A DNA stretch of 64,000 nucleotides from Paenibacillus xylanilyticus (GCF_009664365.1 NZ_CP044310.1:2367001-2431000), one strand, 5' to 3'; counted from the stretch's first letter, positions 1 through 9,234 are shown. The notes: generated by a model from the letters alone, not told the origin. Numbers and translations: made by a program.

Positions 1-1
1 C

Positions 2-1234
2 TTGCTGGAATATGAGTATCAGCCTGGTGCATCCGTTCAAGCAGATATGCCCCCGGAACATTTACGGACATTTGAAGGCTATTTACGCCCTAATGGGGAG
101 GCAGGCATACGCAATGAAATATGGATCGTTAATACGGTAGGATGCATCAACAAGGTATGCGAGGCACTGGCACGTATGGGGCAGTCACAGTTCGGAAGCA
201 GAGTGGACGGCGTGTACCATTTCCCTCATCCATTCGGCTGCTCGCAGCTTGGCGATGATCTGAAGTATACCCAGCAGCTGCTGGCTTCCCTCGTCGAACA
301 TCCGAACGCAGGCGGAGTATTGGTTATCGGACTGGGCTGTGAAAATAATCAGGTAGACCAGTTCCGCGAATGCATCGCACCTGAATATCAGTCGAAGGTT
401 CGTTTTCTCAAGGCGCAGGAAACAGATGATGAACTTGAAGAGGGTTTGCGCCTGATGGAAGAGCTGGTGGAGATTGCCGAGCTGGAACAGCGCCAGCCTC
501 TTCCACTTAGCAAGCTCAAAATCGGATTGAAGTGTGGCGGTTCAGATGGTTTATCCGGCATTACTGCCAATCCGCTAGTGGGCTCGGTTGCCGATATGCT
601 GGTTGCTGCAGGAGGGACGGCCATTCTGACCGAAGTGCCAGAGATGTTCGGGGCAGAAACCATTTTGATGAATCGGGCTGCCAATGAACAGGTTTTCGGT
701 GATTTGGTGGATTTGATTAACGGATTCAAGCAGTACTTTGTAAATCATGGTCAGAACATATATGAGAATCCTTCCCCTGGTAACAAAGCCGGTGGCATTA
801 CGACACTCGAAGAGAAATCATTGGGTTGTACTCAAAAAGGCGGCCGTTCTTCCGTCGTTGATGTGCTTCGTTATGGCAAACGTGTAACCCAAACCGGCTT
901 GAACATTGTAGAGGCGCCCGGCAATGACTTGGTGTCAGTCACGGCCTTATCAGCTGCAGGTGCTCACATTGTACTGTTTACTACAGGAAGGGGGACCCCA
1001 TTCGGAGGTCCGGTACCTACGGTCAAGATTGCAACGCAATCGGATCTGGCGAATCGGAAAAAACATTGGATCGACTTCAACGCAGGTCAACTGCTTGAAG
1101 GACGGACGATGGATGAGGTGAAAGTCCAGCTCTTCAGCCAGTTGATTGACATTGCCTCAGGACGTGTTCAGACACTTAGTGAGCAGCATGGGTTCAGGGA
1201 AATTGCCATATTCAAAGATGGTGTAATTCTATAG
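2..1234 (+). CDS. UxaA-family dehydratase (altronate/galactarate type), 5'-truncated
   Basis: This is the C-terminal 410 residues or so of a UxaA-family dehydratase, which removes water from sugar acids such as altronate. The reading frame is open to the window edge. The leucine at base 2 is probably internal, because family members carry an N-terminal SAF domain of about 90 residues that is missing here. Visible family features are the GCEN stretch near residue 113, KCGGSDGLSGITANP near 176, and GRGTPFGGPVPT near 328. The gene ends before a symmetric terminator. Altronate dehydration belongs to galacturonate breakdown, which suits the pectin- and galactoside-related genes downstream. The exact substrate (altronate, galactarate or another acid) cannot be fixed from sequence alone. 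Confidence 0.85.
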   Translation: MLEYEYQPGASVQADMPPEHLRTFEGYLRPNGEAGIRNEIWIVNTVGCINKVCEALARMGQSQFGSRVDGVYHFPHPFGCSQLGDDLKYTQQLLASLVEHPNAGGVLVIGLGCENNQVDQFRECIAPEYQSKVRFLKAQETDDELEEGLRLMEELVEIAELEQRQPLPLSKLKIGLKCGGSDGLSGITANPLVGSVADMLVAAGGTAILTEVPEMFGAETILMNRAANEQVFGDLVDLINGFKQYFVNHGQNIYENPSPGNKAGGITTLEEKSLGCTQKGGRSSVVDVLRYGKRVTQTGLNIVEAPGNDLVSVTALSAAGAHIVLFTTGRGTPFGGPVPTVKIATQSDLANRKKHWIDFNAGQLLEGRTMDEVKVQLFSQLIDIASGRVQTLSEQHGFREIAIFKDGVIL

Positions 1235-1288
1235 GTTATCCATTCCTTGATTCCTCGGCTGGCATTCTTTGTTAACTTATTAAAAATT

Positions 1289-1333
1289 AAAAATCCCGGT
1301 AGGCAACTGTGATGTGGCCTCCGGGATTTTTTG
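1289..1333. terminator. Bidirectional Rho-independent terminator
   Basis: The stem AAATCCCGG/CCGGGATTT encloses about 21 nt and has an A-rich left flank and a T run on the right. It can therefore end the uxaA-type gene on the plus strand and the AlkZ-related gene arriving on the minus strand. Confidence 0.85.
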
Positions 1334-1410
1334 TGTCCAGAAATGAAAATTCGAAATTTTAAATGCCCAGTTTCTATTGGCGGAGTGTACCTTAAGTGCA
1401 AGACGTCGGT

Positions 1411-2091
1411 CTAAACGATGCCAAACGCCTTTTTGATTTTTACCAGTCCAGCTTCAGTCGTATGCTCAACGAGCTTGTCCAATAAAAGGTCACGGGCTTC
1501 TGTGATGCTGCCGTTAAAAGGTTCGATACCCTGACGGCTCATCCAGTGACCTGCCGTCTCATAGGAGGAACTGTTCCAAGCCACTTTGCCTTCTGCGAGA
1601 CCTTCCTTTTCCTTGGTTCCGCTAATGACAATGGCTGTACTGCCCTGAAGATCCAATAGCCCTTGATCGAATGACTTCTTATCTTCCTTGGCGCCGAAAC
1701 CAGCCTGTGCACGAAGTGCTCGTCCATCAATGCCTTCCTGATCTTCGATTCGCTCATAGAGCTTGAATGCGTCACGGGAGAGCAGGCCGGCATCATACTG
1801 CTCCTGGATGTTTTTGCTGTCAGATAGCAACCGATGAACCCAAGGGAAACATTCACGGGAGATGAGGATCGCTTTCTTTTTGACAAATTTGCCGTATGCA
1901 GCAGCGCCTTCTTCAGCCAGGCGTGAACGCCAAAGCCAGGGATCGAGAGGAGAATCGGTATGCCAATTTTCCGATGGCGTTAACGAAGATAGAGAAGGGA
2001 AGTCAGGAAATAACGGTGCGAGTGGAAGTAATCCCGCAGTCTGTATACGCTGGACAGCTTCCTCATAGGTTACAATCGGCTCGGTAATCAT
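1411..2091 (-). CDS. AlkZ-related protein
   Basis: This 226-residue soluble protein begins with a TYEEAVQRIQ segment and carries a central NWHT...DPWLWR motif, followed by YGKFVKKKAILISRE and a YETAGHWMSRQGI segment near residue 180. I recognise it as the short family annotated AlkZ-related. That family is named for resemblance to the winged-helix AlkZ DNA glycosylases, but its activity is not established. The ATG is preceded by AAAAGGAGATG, a good ribosome-binding site. The gene lies 17 bp downstream of the WYL regulator, so the two are probably co-transcribed, and the regulator may control it. A DNA-repair or DNA-binding role is inference only. Confidence 0.6.
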   Translation of the reverse strand: MITEPIVTYEEAVQRIQTAGLLPLAPLFPDFPSLSSLTPSENWHTDSPLDPWLWRSRLAEEGAAAYGKFVKKKAILISRECFPWVHRLLSDSKNIQEQYDAGLLSRDAFKLYERIEDQEGIDGRALRAQAGFGAKEDKKSFDQGLLDLQGSTAIVISGTKEKEGLAEGKVAWNSSSYETAGHWMSRQGIEPFNGSITEARDLLLDKLVEHTTEAGLVKIKKAFGIV

Positions 2092-2108
2092 GGTTAAGGC
2101 ATCTCCTT

Positions 2109-3080
2109 TTATGTAGTTGTACTGGAATTAGGGTTGGCACTCACATACAGTCTGTACACGTCCTGGGCATGCTGCCTGATCTCGCTGCGGAGTTCCTCGG
2201 GTTCAATGACTTCGGCTTCACGACCCAGACGATAGAAGAAACGAACAGCCCAATCCCATTGGTCTGCTGGACAGAGGAAAGAAAGCTCCCAGAGATCCGG
2301 GGCAATCTCTGTCAATTTCTCACCAATGTGCCTGTCTTGTTCTGCCTCGACCATGGCACCGTAGCTTAAACGTGCTCTGATACGAACGGCAGGTTTTTCA
2401 AATTGGCGAGGCTGGCTCAATTGGCGTTCGGCATCTATCGTTAACTGTTCGGTTTTGGAGGAGTCAATAGACTCAGCTTCCAGAATTCGGTCCACTCGAA
2501 ACACACGCTGTTCCCCATGTTCCTCTGAATATGCATCACAGTACCAGAATCCTGCAGAAGCATAAATGCGATTCGGACGGATCTGGAGCCAGCGCTGGCG
2601 TGCAGCCGAACGATACAGGATACGCAACCAACCGTGTTCAGGAATGCATGCAAGGAGCGGTTCCAGATGGTGAAGAATATAGCTGCGCTCCGGAATACAG
2701 TGATTCAGCTGTTTGAGCATAGGATCGATTCGAGCCATGACATCATCCGGAATTATGCCTTTGATTTTATCCATAACCGTCCAGCGTTTCTCTTGAAAAG
2801 GTGTATCTGCATAATGGCTAATTCCCTCAAGAGCGAATATGAGCGTTGCGGCTTCCACCGGATCCAGCTGCAGTGGAGGGAGTACATAACCCTCCATAAG
2901 CCGAAAGCCACCGCCAGGGCCGGAAATAGCAATAATCGGCACGTTCATCTCGGAGAGGGACTGGATATCTCGCAAAATGGTACGACGGGACACTTCAAAC
3001 TTGTCTGCCAGTGAATGTGCTGTTTCCAGTCCGTGCTGTAACGCCATGACGATGGCAGCAAGCCGATTTATTTTGTTCAT
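2109..3080 (-). CDS. YafY-type transcriptional regulator (HTH + WYL domain)
   Basis: This is a DNA-binding regulator of about 323 residues. The N-terminal HTH_11-type winged helix (MNKINRLAAIVMALQHG, then SRRTILRDIQSL) occupies residues 1-60. A WYL ligand-sensing domain sits in the middle (GWLRILYRSA, residues 150-225) and a C-terminal WCX extension ends with WAVRFFYRLGREAEVIEP. I chose the ATG at 3080 because GGAG lies 9 nt upstream. A longer frame to 3140 adds 20 unconserved residues. WYL regulators usually act as repressors or activators of adjacent genes and often answer DNA damage or nucleic-acid ligands. The partner here is an AlkZ-related gene. A dyad upstream may be its own operator. 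Confidence 0.85.
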   Translation of the reverse strand: MNKINRLAAIVMALQHGLETAHSLADKFEVSRRTILRDIQSLSEMNVPIIAISGPGGGFRLMEGYVLPPLQLDPVEAATLIFALEGISHYADTPFQEKRWTVMDKIKGIIPDDVMARIDPMLKQLNHCIPERSYILHHLEPLLACIPEHGWLRILYRSAARQRWLQIRPNRIYASAGFWYCDAYSEEHGEQRVFRVDRILEAESIDSSKTEQLTIDAERQLSQPRQFEKPAVRIRARLSYGAMVEAEQDRHIGEKLTEIAPDLWELSFLCPADQWDWAVRFFYRLGREAEVIEPEELRSEIRQHAQDVYRLYVSANPNSSTTT

Positions 3081-3155
3081 GTCAGCCACTCCGTTTCGAG
3101 AGTTAGGCCGCCGGAAAGGTTGCCGGAGTGCTAAATCCATTGTAACAGCCCATTA

Positions 3156-3174
3156 GTGACATCTTGGGTGTCAC
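3156..3174 (-). promoter_or_regulatory. Dyad GTGACA-N7-TGTCAC upstream of the WYL regulator
   Basis: A perfect 6+6 bp inverted repeat with a 7-bp spacer sits just upstream of a minus-strand -10 hexamer (TACAAT, 3144-3139), so its centre lies near the -35 region. The placement suits an autoregulatory operator for the WYL regulator. No binding evidence is available. Confidence 0.4.
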
Positions 3175-3318
3175 CAATCCTATGTATGTCTTTAAATTTG
3201 CTGATTAATGGTGAATGAAGGAGCGCTTTTCCGGCAGGAGCCCTTATAATATGTGTCTCGTCCAAATTCGCCCTATGGAGTAATATTTCCTTCTGACCAA
3301 AACTCCACAATTGCTTGC

Positions 3319-3348
3319 AAAAAACCGTATCCGGTTATACGGATACGG
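3319..3348 (-). terminator. Rho-independent terminator for the GH42 gene
   Basis: On the minus strand CCGTATCCG and CGGATACGG form a perfect 9-bp stem with a 6-nt loop, followed by TTTTTT. It lies about 185 nt beyond the GH42 stop codon. The 3175-3532 interval holds this terminator, a smaller hairpin (3489-3509, TTTGTTG/CAACAAA) and otherwise nothing gene-like. Confidence 0.8.
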
Positions 3349-3532
3349 TAAGTAGCATCTAGTATGATGAAAGGAAGCTTATATCTAGTTTAATCGATTG
3401 AGATATACGTAATTTCTAAGAAAAAGCAATCTTGTTAAGATGAATTCGTAACACGTTGTATCGAATCGAATGATTACCTATCGTTCTGTTTGTTGTCTTT
3501 TTCAACAAAGATAGGGTCACTGCACCACGAAC

Positions 3533-5560
3533 TCACTTCATCTCAAGGAGCTGAACACCGCGGCCCTCAATCTCCACACTTCCTGAAAGTTCACGATCCG
3601 TTAAGAGGTCCTGTGCAGTATCATTTCCAAGTTCATACGACTGAGTGGTCGCATTGTGGTTCATGACGAAGAGATACTGCTTGCCGTCTTTTGTACGTGC
3701 GCTTACTTCCACACCATCTGGTGTTTCGAGCAAAGGGTGGATGTTTTTGGCTGCCGCAAGCTGTCCCAGCAGGCCATCCAGGAAGCGTTCTTCCGGATCG
3801 GAAGCCACATACCATGCCTCACCCTGACCGAACGTGTTGCGGGTTACGACAGGCATGCCTTGATAGAAATCATCTCCATACTCGGCGATCACTTCAGCAC
3901 CTTCACTATGCAGCAGGTCACACAGCATGCCGCACTCATATTTGCCTTGAAGATCACCATATGTGTCTTTCAGCACGATGCTGTTCTTCTGCTCAGGGAG
4001 CAGAGCGTCGATCTCTTCGACCCAGATTCCAAGCAGCTTACGAAGTTCACCTGGGTAACCACCTGTAGTGACGAGGTCACTCTCATTGACAATGCCGCTG
4101 AAGAATGTGGTCAGGAACGTTCCGCCGGCTTCAACAAACTTCTCCAGTTTGGCGGCAAATCCCGGTTTGACCATATAAAGTACCGGAGCAAGAACAATAT
4201 CATACTTGCTAAGATCGGTATCCACGCTGACAATATCCACTTGGATATTGCGGCGGAAGAAGGCAGCGTAATATTTGTGAATTTGATCCACATAATTCAG
4301 GGCAACGGTAGGACCGCTGGATTTCTCGATGGCCCACCAGTTATCCCAGTCAAACACAATCGCCACTTTGGATTCTACCGTAGCATCCAGTGTTTTGTCC
4401 CCGAGCAATTGCAGCTCCTTGCCAAGCTGGGCGACTTCGCGGAATACACGAGTATTCTCGTGTCCGACGTGCTCGATGACCGCACCATGATACTTCTCGC
4501 ATGCACCGATGGAGCGGCGAAGCTGGAAGAACATAATGGTGTCTGCGCCATGTGCAATCGTCTGATAGCTCCACAGTCGCATTACCCCAGGACGCTTCAG
4601 CGAGTTGTACGGCTGCCAGTTTTGCTGGCTTGGTGTCTGTTCCATAAGCATGAATGGCTGACCATCTTTCAGCCCTCGCATCAGATCATGTGCCATGGCG
4701 GTAAAACTGAATGGTGTGGCAAGGCCCGGATAGCTGTCCCAAGAGATGATATCCATATATTTGGCCCATTTGAAATAATCGAGCTGTTTGAAGAATCCCA
4801 TCAGGTTCGTTGTTACGACGGAATCAGGGACATGCTTCTTGATCGCATCATATTCCAAACGGTAACAGTCAAGCATGCTGTCGGAGTTGAAGCGGGAGTA
4901 ATCAAGGGAGATGCCTTGGAACGTCGAGTTGTTGTTGCCCCAGTGCTCACTCAGATTGCTTGGCAGAACGATTTCGTCCCAGTCATAGAAGGTATGGCCC
5001 CAGAAGTTGGTGTTCCATGCTTGATTGAGCTGATCCAGCGTCTTGTAACGCTCTTTCAAATAAACACGGAAGGCTTTCTCGCAGTTGTCGCAATAGCAGT
5101 CTCCGCCGTATTCATTGGAGATGTGCCATACCAGGACAGCAGGATGGTCTTTGTAGCGTTCTGCCAGTTTATCGGCAATTTTCTCGGAATATTTGCGATA
5201 GGTTGGGCTGTTTGGACAGGAATTATGGCGTCCGCCGAATTTGCGTTTGCGTCCGTCTGCATCCACACGCAGTACATCCGGATATTTTTTGGCCATCCAC
5301 GCAGGATGAGCAGCCGTGCTGGTGGCAAGACAAACGTAGACACCGTTTTCATAGAGACTGTTAATTAATTGATCCAATTCTTCAAATCTATAGGTTACCT
5401 CATCAGGCTGAATTAGAGCCCAGGAGAAAACGTTAATCGTGGCGATATCAATCCCTGCCAGTTTAAACATGCGCAGGTCTTCAAGATGGGTCTCGTGATC
5501 CCATTGTTCAGGGTTGTAGTCACCGCCATAGAACATTTTGGGTAATTTGCTGCTAATCAA
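3533..5560 (-). CDS. GH42 beta-galactosidase
   Basis: This is a retaining beta-galactosidase of glycoside hydrolase family 42, about 675 residues, the normal length. It starts with the TIM-barrel signature KMFYGGDYNPEQWD. The acid/base glutamate is in WHISNEYGG (about E150) and the nucleophile is in FMLMEQTPS (about E307). Four cysteines (about 115, 155, 157, 160) match the GH42 zinc cluster. There is no signal peptide, so it acts in the cytoplasm on imported galactosides. The likely start is TTG at 5560, placed 6 nt after AGAGGTG. A GTG at 5569 overlaps that site. The gene is divergent from an AraC regulator, its probable controller, and resembles B. subtilis YesZ in kind. Confidence 0.93.
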   Translation of the reverse strand: MISSKLPKMFYGGDYNPEQWDHETHLEDLRMFKLAGIDIATINVFSWALIQPDEVTYRFEELDQLINSLYENGVYVCLATSTAAHPAWMAKKYPDVLRVDADGRKRKFGGRHNSCPNSPTYRKYSEKIADKLAERYKDHPAVLVWHISNEYGGDCYCDNCEKAFRVYLKERYKTLDQLNQAWNTNFWGHTFYDWDEIVLPSNLSEHWGNNNSTFQGISLDYSRFNSDSMLDCYRLEYDAIKKHVPDSVVTTNLMGFFKQLDYFKWAKYMDIISWDSYPGLATPFSFTAMAHDLMRGLKDGQPFMLMEQTPSQQNWQPYNSLKRPGVMRLWSYQTIAHGADTIMFFQLRRSIGACEKYHGAVIEHVGHENTRVFREVAQLGKELQLLGDKTLDATVESKVAIVFDWDNWWAIEKSSGPTVALNYVDQIHKYYAAFFRRNIQVDIVSVDTDLSKYDIVLAPVLYMVKPGFAAKLEKFVEAGGTFLTTFFSGIVNESDLVTTGGYPGELRKLLGIWVEEIDALLPEQKNSIVLKDTYGDLQGKYECGMLCDLLHSEGAEVIAEYGDDFYQGMPVVTRNTFGQGEAWYVASDPEERFLDGLLGQLAAAKNIHPLLETPDGVEVSARTKDGKQYLFVMNHNATTQSYELGNDTAQDLLTDRELSGSVEIEGRGVQLLEMK

Positions 5561-5597
5561 TATGTTCACCTCTTGTATAAGAATAATTGTATATTAT

Positions 5598-5644
5598 ATG
5601 ATTCAAATAGCTTTTAAAATATAAGAAAAGTAATGATTCATATA
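5598..5644. promoter_or_regulatory. 12-bp direct repeat, candidate AraC-type operator
   Basis: ATGATTCAAATA (5598-5609) recurs as ATGATTCATATA (5633-5644), one mismatch, 35 bp apart, in the AT-rich gap between the divergent GH42 and AraC-family genes. AraC regulators typically bind direct repeats, so this pair is the most likely operator in the gap. Confidence 0.4.
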
Positions 5645-5709
5645 AGAATATGGAAATGAGAGAAGCAGCTGAGTATTGGCTGAAGCTTACCGATCGAGAG
5701 GAGAACACC

Positions 5710-6546
5710 ATGTTAATCTCACCAACCCATCGAAGATATTTCATGACGCCGCGTGAAGAGCCGCTCCCCCTGTATATTGAAAGCATTGGTTATAACGGCA
5801 ATCAGGAGAATGTACTTAGGCCTGCAGGCTACCCTTGTTATCACTGGCTTCAGACAGTGAAAGGAGCAGGGGAGTTCCATTTTGCTGGTTCAACTGTCGT
5901 TCTTGGTGAAGGCTCCGGAATTCTCCTGCCTCCGAATGAGCCGCATGAATATGTACCTTCATTAGGGGAGTGGGAAACGCTCTATATTACGTTTGGCGGA
6001 TCCCAGTGTCCGGCCATTGCCGAGGCACTTGGACTTGGAGAGGCGGCACTTCATCAATGGGATGCCGGAAGCCCGCTGGAGAACTACGGCAGGAAGGTGC
6101 TGGATTCCATCAGTAGCGACCAGGACTTGTCCGGTCTGGAAGCTTCCGCCGATATGTACCGCTTTTTGATCCTGCTCAAAAAACACGGCAAGACCGGCAG
6201 CCGATCATCCATCTCGCATGCCGTGGAACGGCTAGCACCGCTCATTGCATTCATGGACCAGCATTATGCAGATCCCGATATTGGCCTGGAACAGATGGCT
6301 GCCGTGCCAGGAATTACTCCAAGGCATTTGAATACGTTGTTTAAACAATCATTCGGCATGACGGCCTACAGCTATTTTATTCTTCTGCGGATTCGCAAAT
6401 CCAAGGAATGGATGACAGGGAACAGCAAATTGACCGTGAAGGAAACGGCTGCGCGCGTTGGCTTTCGCGATGCGAGCCATTTTGTAGCGACATTTCGGCG
6501 AATCGAAGGTGTAACACCTGAGCAGTTTCGAACGTTATATTTATAG
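5710..6546 (+). CDS. AraC-family transcriptional regulator (cupin + HTH)
   Basis: This is a sugar-responsive regulator of about 278 residues. The N-terminal half is a cupin-like ligand pocket (YPCYHWLQTVKGAGEFHF, then LLPPNEPHEYVP). The C-terminal 100 residues form the double helix-turn-helix, with GITPRHLNTLFKQSFGMT and VGFRDASHFVATFRR. The start at 5710 is preceded by AGAGGAG at good spacing. The frame upstream to 5650 lacks a ribosome-binding site. It is divergent from the GH42 beta-galactosidase, the usual arrangement for a specific activator and its target, and it may also control the esterase run that follows. The inducing sugar is not predictable. Confidence 0.88.
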   Translation: MLISPTHRRYFMTPREEPLPLYIESIGYNGNQENVLRPAGYPCYHWLQTVKGAGEFHFAGSTVVLGEGSGILLPPNEPHEYVPSLGEWETLYITFGGSQCPAIAEALGLGEAALHQWDAGSPLENYGRKVLDSISSDQDLSGLEASADMYRFLILLKKHGKTGSRSSISHAVERLAPLIAFMDQHYADPDIGLEQMAAVPGITPRHLNTLFKQSFGMTAYSYFILLRIRKSKEWMTGNSKLTVKETAARVGFRDASHFVATFRRIEGVTPEQFRTLYL

Positions 6547-6740
6547 CGAAGTAGGAGAAGTGTTGCTCTGGATTAATGTATGTGACCGTGTTTTTCCGCC
6601 CGCGATGACCATATGAACAAAAGTGATGCCAGGAAGGTATTGATGCATGGGGGCAGTTGCCGTATGATGATATCGATTCCTTCAATTGGAAAACGAAAGC
6701 GGATGATCGTATCCGTTCTATTAAGAGAGGATGATAGAAG

Positions 6741-7532
6741 TTGACAACAACAACCATTCCATTATGGGATCACGCAGCACCTCATGCGGCTAAAGGGCAT
6801 GAAGAAGAGATGCCTCATCTCATACCTTTTATTCAGCCTGGTTCCGAGAGCGCTGTCATTGTTTGTCCCGGTGGTGCTTACGGGTTTCTTGCTGACCACG
6901 AAGGAGCTCCAATTGCCGAGTTGCTTAACCGTGCAGGTATTAGTGCATTTGTGCTGAAATACCGGGTAGCCCCGCATCAGCATCCTGCACAACTATCCGA
7001 TGGTCAGCGTGCTATCCGATATGTACGCGCCCATGCCCAGGAATTTGGGATCAATCCTTCCAAAATTGCTGTACTTGGTTTCTCTGCAGGCGGTCATCTT
7101 ACAGCTACACTGGGTACCTTGTATGATAAAGGACAGCCGAATCATGAAGATCCGATTGAGCGTGAAAGCTCACGTCCGGATCGGGTTATCCTCTGTTATC
7201 CGGTTATCACGATGGAGTCGTATGGACATGCTGGTTCGCGCGAAAATCTGCTGGGCCCGAATGCCTCGCCTGAACAGATTAGAGCATTTAGCGCAGAGCA
7301 GCAGGTTAAAGCTGACGCACCTGAAGCATTTATCTGGCATACAAGTGACGACGAGGCCGTGCCGGTCGAGAACAGTTTGCGTTATGCACTTGCATTGGGT
7401 GCCCAAGGTATTCCTTATGATCTGCATGTATTTGAAAAAGGATCGCATGGTCTGGGCCTTGCTGAAGATGATCATGCTGTTCGGGCGTGGTCGGATCTGT
7501 TGCTGACTTGGCTCAAAAATCAAGGATGGTAA
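6741..7532 (+). CDS. Alpha/beta hydrolase, acetylesterase-like
   Basis: This 263-residue cytoplasmic serine esterase belongs to the BD-FAE/xylan-acetylesterase-like alpha/beta hydrolases. The oxyanion motif is VIVCPGGAYGFLA, the nucleophile lies in GFSAGGHL (about S115), and the C-terminal acid and histidine are in HTSDDEAVPV and GSHGLGL. Translation probably starts at TTG 6741, with GAGAGG 10 nt upstream. It leads a run with a GDSL esterase and an SMP-30 lactonase (gaps of 47 and 14 nt), which suggests deacetylation of imported plant oligosaccharides. B. subtilis yes genes include comparable esterases. Specificity is inferred from context. Confidence 0.83.
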   Translation: MTTTTIPLWDHAAPHAAKGHEEEMPHLIPFIQPGSESAVIVCPGGAYGFLADHEGAPIAELLNRAGISAFVLKYRVAPHQHPAQLSDGQRAIRYVRAHAQEFGINPSKIAVLGFSAGGHLTATLGTLYDKGQPNHEDPIERESSRPDRVILCYPVITMESYGHAGSRENLLGPNASPEQIRAFSAEQQVKADAPEAFIWHTSDDEAVPVENSLRYALALGAQGIPYDLHVFEKGSHGLGLAEDDHAVRAWSDLLLTWLKNQGW

Positions 7533-7579
7533 CCATTTACCCCTCATTTAATGCGCTATAGGGCGAAGGAGATACGACT

Positions 7580-8242
7580 ATGAAATTGCAAAAGAATGAC
7601 AAGCTGCTCTTTATCGGTGATTCCATCACGGACTGTGGTCGTGAACATCCTGTAGGTGAAGGCAGTTCAGGACTCGGACATGGTTACGTTGCACAGGTAT
7701 ACGCACTTTTGCGTTCCATTTATCCGGAATTGATGCTGCGTATTCAGAATGTGGGTAATAGTGGGAATACCATTCGCGATCTGAAGCAGCGCTGGGACCG
7801 TGATGTTATTGATCTGAAGCCCGATTGGTTGACGATCATGATTGGCATCAACGATGTATGGCGTCAGTTCGACCGTCCACTTTCGGCAGATTCGCATGTG
7901 TTTTTGGAAGAGTATGAGTCCACTTTGAGAGAACTTGTGGCTTCTGTTCGCCCCAATCTAAAAGGACTTGTCTTGATGACTCCATATTACCTGGAGGCCA
8001 ATCCAGAAGATCCGATGCGCGCGACGATGGATATCTATGGCGAAGCTGTGCGTAGGGTAGCGAATGAGTTTGATGCCATTTTGGTGGATACACAGGCAGC
8101 CTTTGTCCCATTCTGGGATCATTTCTATACGTCAGTTCTGACCTATGACCGTGTTCATCCAGATGCAACAGGCCACATGATTTTGTCCAAAGCATTTTTG
8201 GATGCCATCGGTTTTGAATGGTCAGGCGGCGCCAAATCATAA
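7580..8242 (+). CDS. SGNH/GDSL hydrolase, carbohydrate esterase-like
   Basis: This is a compact 220-residue SGNH hydrolase. Block I is LLFIGDSITDCGRE (Ser about 15), block II GNSGNTIRDL, block III MIGINDVWRQ and block V DRVHPDATGH, which supplies the catalytic Asp and His. There is no signal peptide, so it is intracellular. This architecture is common in rhamnogalacturonan and xylan acetylesterases such as the B. subtilis YesT type. The ATG follows CGAAGGAGATACGACT. It sits between another esterase and a lactonase gene, so it probably removes acetyl groups from oligosaccharides entering through a sugar importer. A general lipase or thioesterase role is less likely. Confidence 0.85.
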   Translation: MKLQKNDKLLFIGDSITDCGREHPVGEGSSGLGHGYVAQVYALLRSIYPELMLRIQNVGNSGNTIRDLKQRWDRDVIDLKPDWLTIMIGINDVWRQFDRPLSADSHVFLEEYESTLRELVASVRPNLKGLVLMTPYYLEANPEDPMRATMDIYGEAVRRVANEFDAILVDTQAAFVPFWDHFYTSVLTYDRVHPDATGHMILSKAFLDAIGFEWSGGAKS

Positions 8243-8256
8243 AAGGATGTGATTGC

Positions 8257-9147
8257 TTGAGCAAGCTCAACATTGCAGTACATACCCCGGCACGGCTGGG
8301 GGAAGGTCCATGCTGGGATGCAGAACACAATCGTTTATTATGGGTGGATATCGAAAGTTACAAGGTACATGTCTATGATCCTCAAACAGGCCAGGATCAA
8401 GCTTACGACGTAGGTGAACATGTGGGAGCTGTTGTTCCCTATCGCGGCGATGAGGTTGTTGTGGCACTCCGAAGCGGGTTCCATACCTACCATCTGAGCA
8501 CGGGAGAATTGAAGGCAATCGAGGATCCCGAGAGCGATAAAGCCACCAATCGATTCAATGATGGGAAGTGTGATTCCTTTGGTCGGTTCTGGGCGGGAAC
8601 TATGAGTTTGCATGATGAAAGTAAAGCAGGCTCATTGTATTGTCTCGAGGAAGGCAAACCGGTTCGAACCATGGTCCGAGATGTGTCTACCTCCAATGGA
8701 CTTGGCTGGAGCCCGGATGATCAAGTGATGTACTATATCGATACCCCTACACGTTCCATTGACCGATTTGATTTTGATCTCGCAGCAGGTGAAATTACGA
8801 ATCGGACGAGTGTTATTTCGGTACCGGAGGACTTTGGTTTTCCAGACGGAATGACGGTGGATAGCGAGGGCATGCTGTGGGTTGCTCATTGGGGCGGCGC
8901 AAGAGTGACGCGGTGGAACCCGAACAACGGAGAATTGCTGGAGCAGATTGAAGTGCCTGCAGACCAGGTAACCTCCTGTTGTTTTGGCGGGCCTGACTTG
9001 GAGGATCTCTATATCACAACCGCGCGAATAGGCATTAGTGAGGAACGTTTGGTGGAGACGCCAGATGCGGGTTCTGTCTTTGTGATTAGGCCCGGTGTTA
9101 AAGGGCAGAAGACCCATGCGTATGGCCGTGTGCATCTGGCCGATTAA
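8257..9147 (+). CDS. SMP-30/gluconolactonase-family lactonase
   Basis: This six-bladed beta-propeller sugar lactonase has about 296 residues. The metal-site residues are in LGEGPCWD (Glu), RFNDGKCD (Asn/Asp), NGLGWSPDD (Asn) and FPDGMTVD (Asp). Such enzymes open aldonolactones in oxidative sugar pathways. I place the start at TTG 8257, 14 nt after the GDSL-esterase stop, with AAAGGATG upstream. A frame reaching back to 8218 would overlap the esterase and has no ribosome-binding site. It is the last gene of the esterase run and is followed by a terminator. Its lactone product would be a sugar acid, consistent with the sugar-acid dehydratase at the window start. Confidence 0.87.
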   Translation: MSKLNIAVHTPARLGEGPCWDAEHNRLLWVDIESYKVHVYDPQTGQDQAYDVGEHVGAVVPYRGDEVVVALRSGFHTYHLSTGELKAIEDPESDKATNRFNDGKCDSFGRFWAGTMSLHDESKAGSLYCLEEGKPVRTMVRDVSTSNGLGWSPDDQVMYYIDTPTRSIDRFDFDLAAGEITNRTSVISVPEDFGFPDGMTVDSEGMLWVAHWGGARVTRWNPNNGELLEQIEVPADQVTSCCFGGPDLEDLYITTARIGISEERLVETPDAGSVFVIRPGVKGQKTHAYGRVHLAD

Positions 9148-9234
9148 ATCACAGCAGGAATTCAATGTACGATGAAGAGTTTTGGTTTGTTCAAGTAATC
9201 GTTAAACCCTTAAGTAGATCGTAAGATATGATAA

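Noticed and set aside
3656..5368. Long open frame antisense to the GH42 gene
   Set aside because: It mirrors the third codon positions of a clear GH42 gene, has no ribosome-binding site and encodes no recognisable domain.
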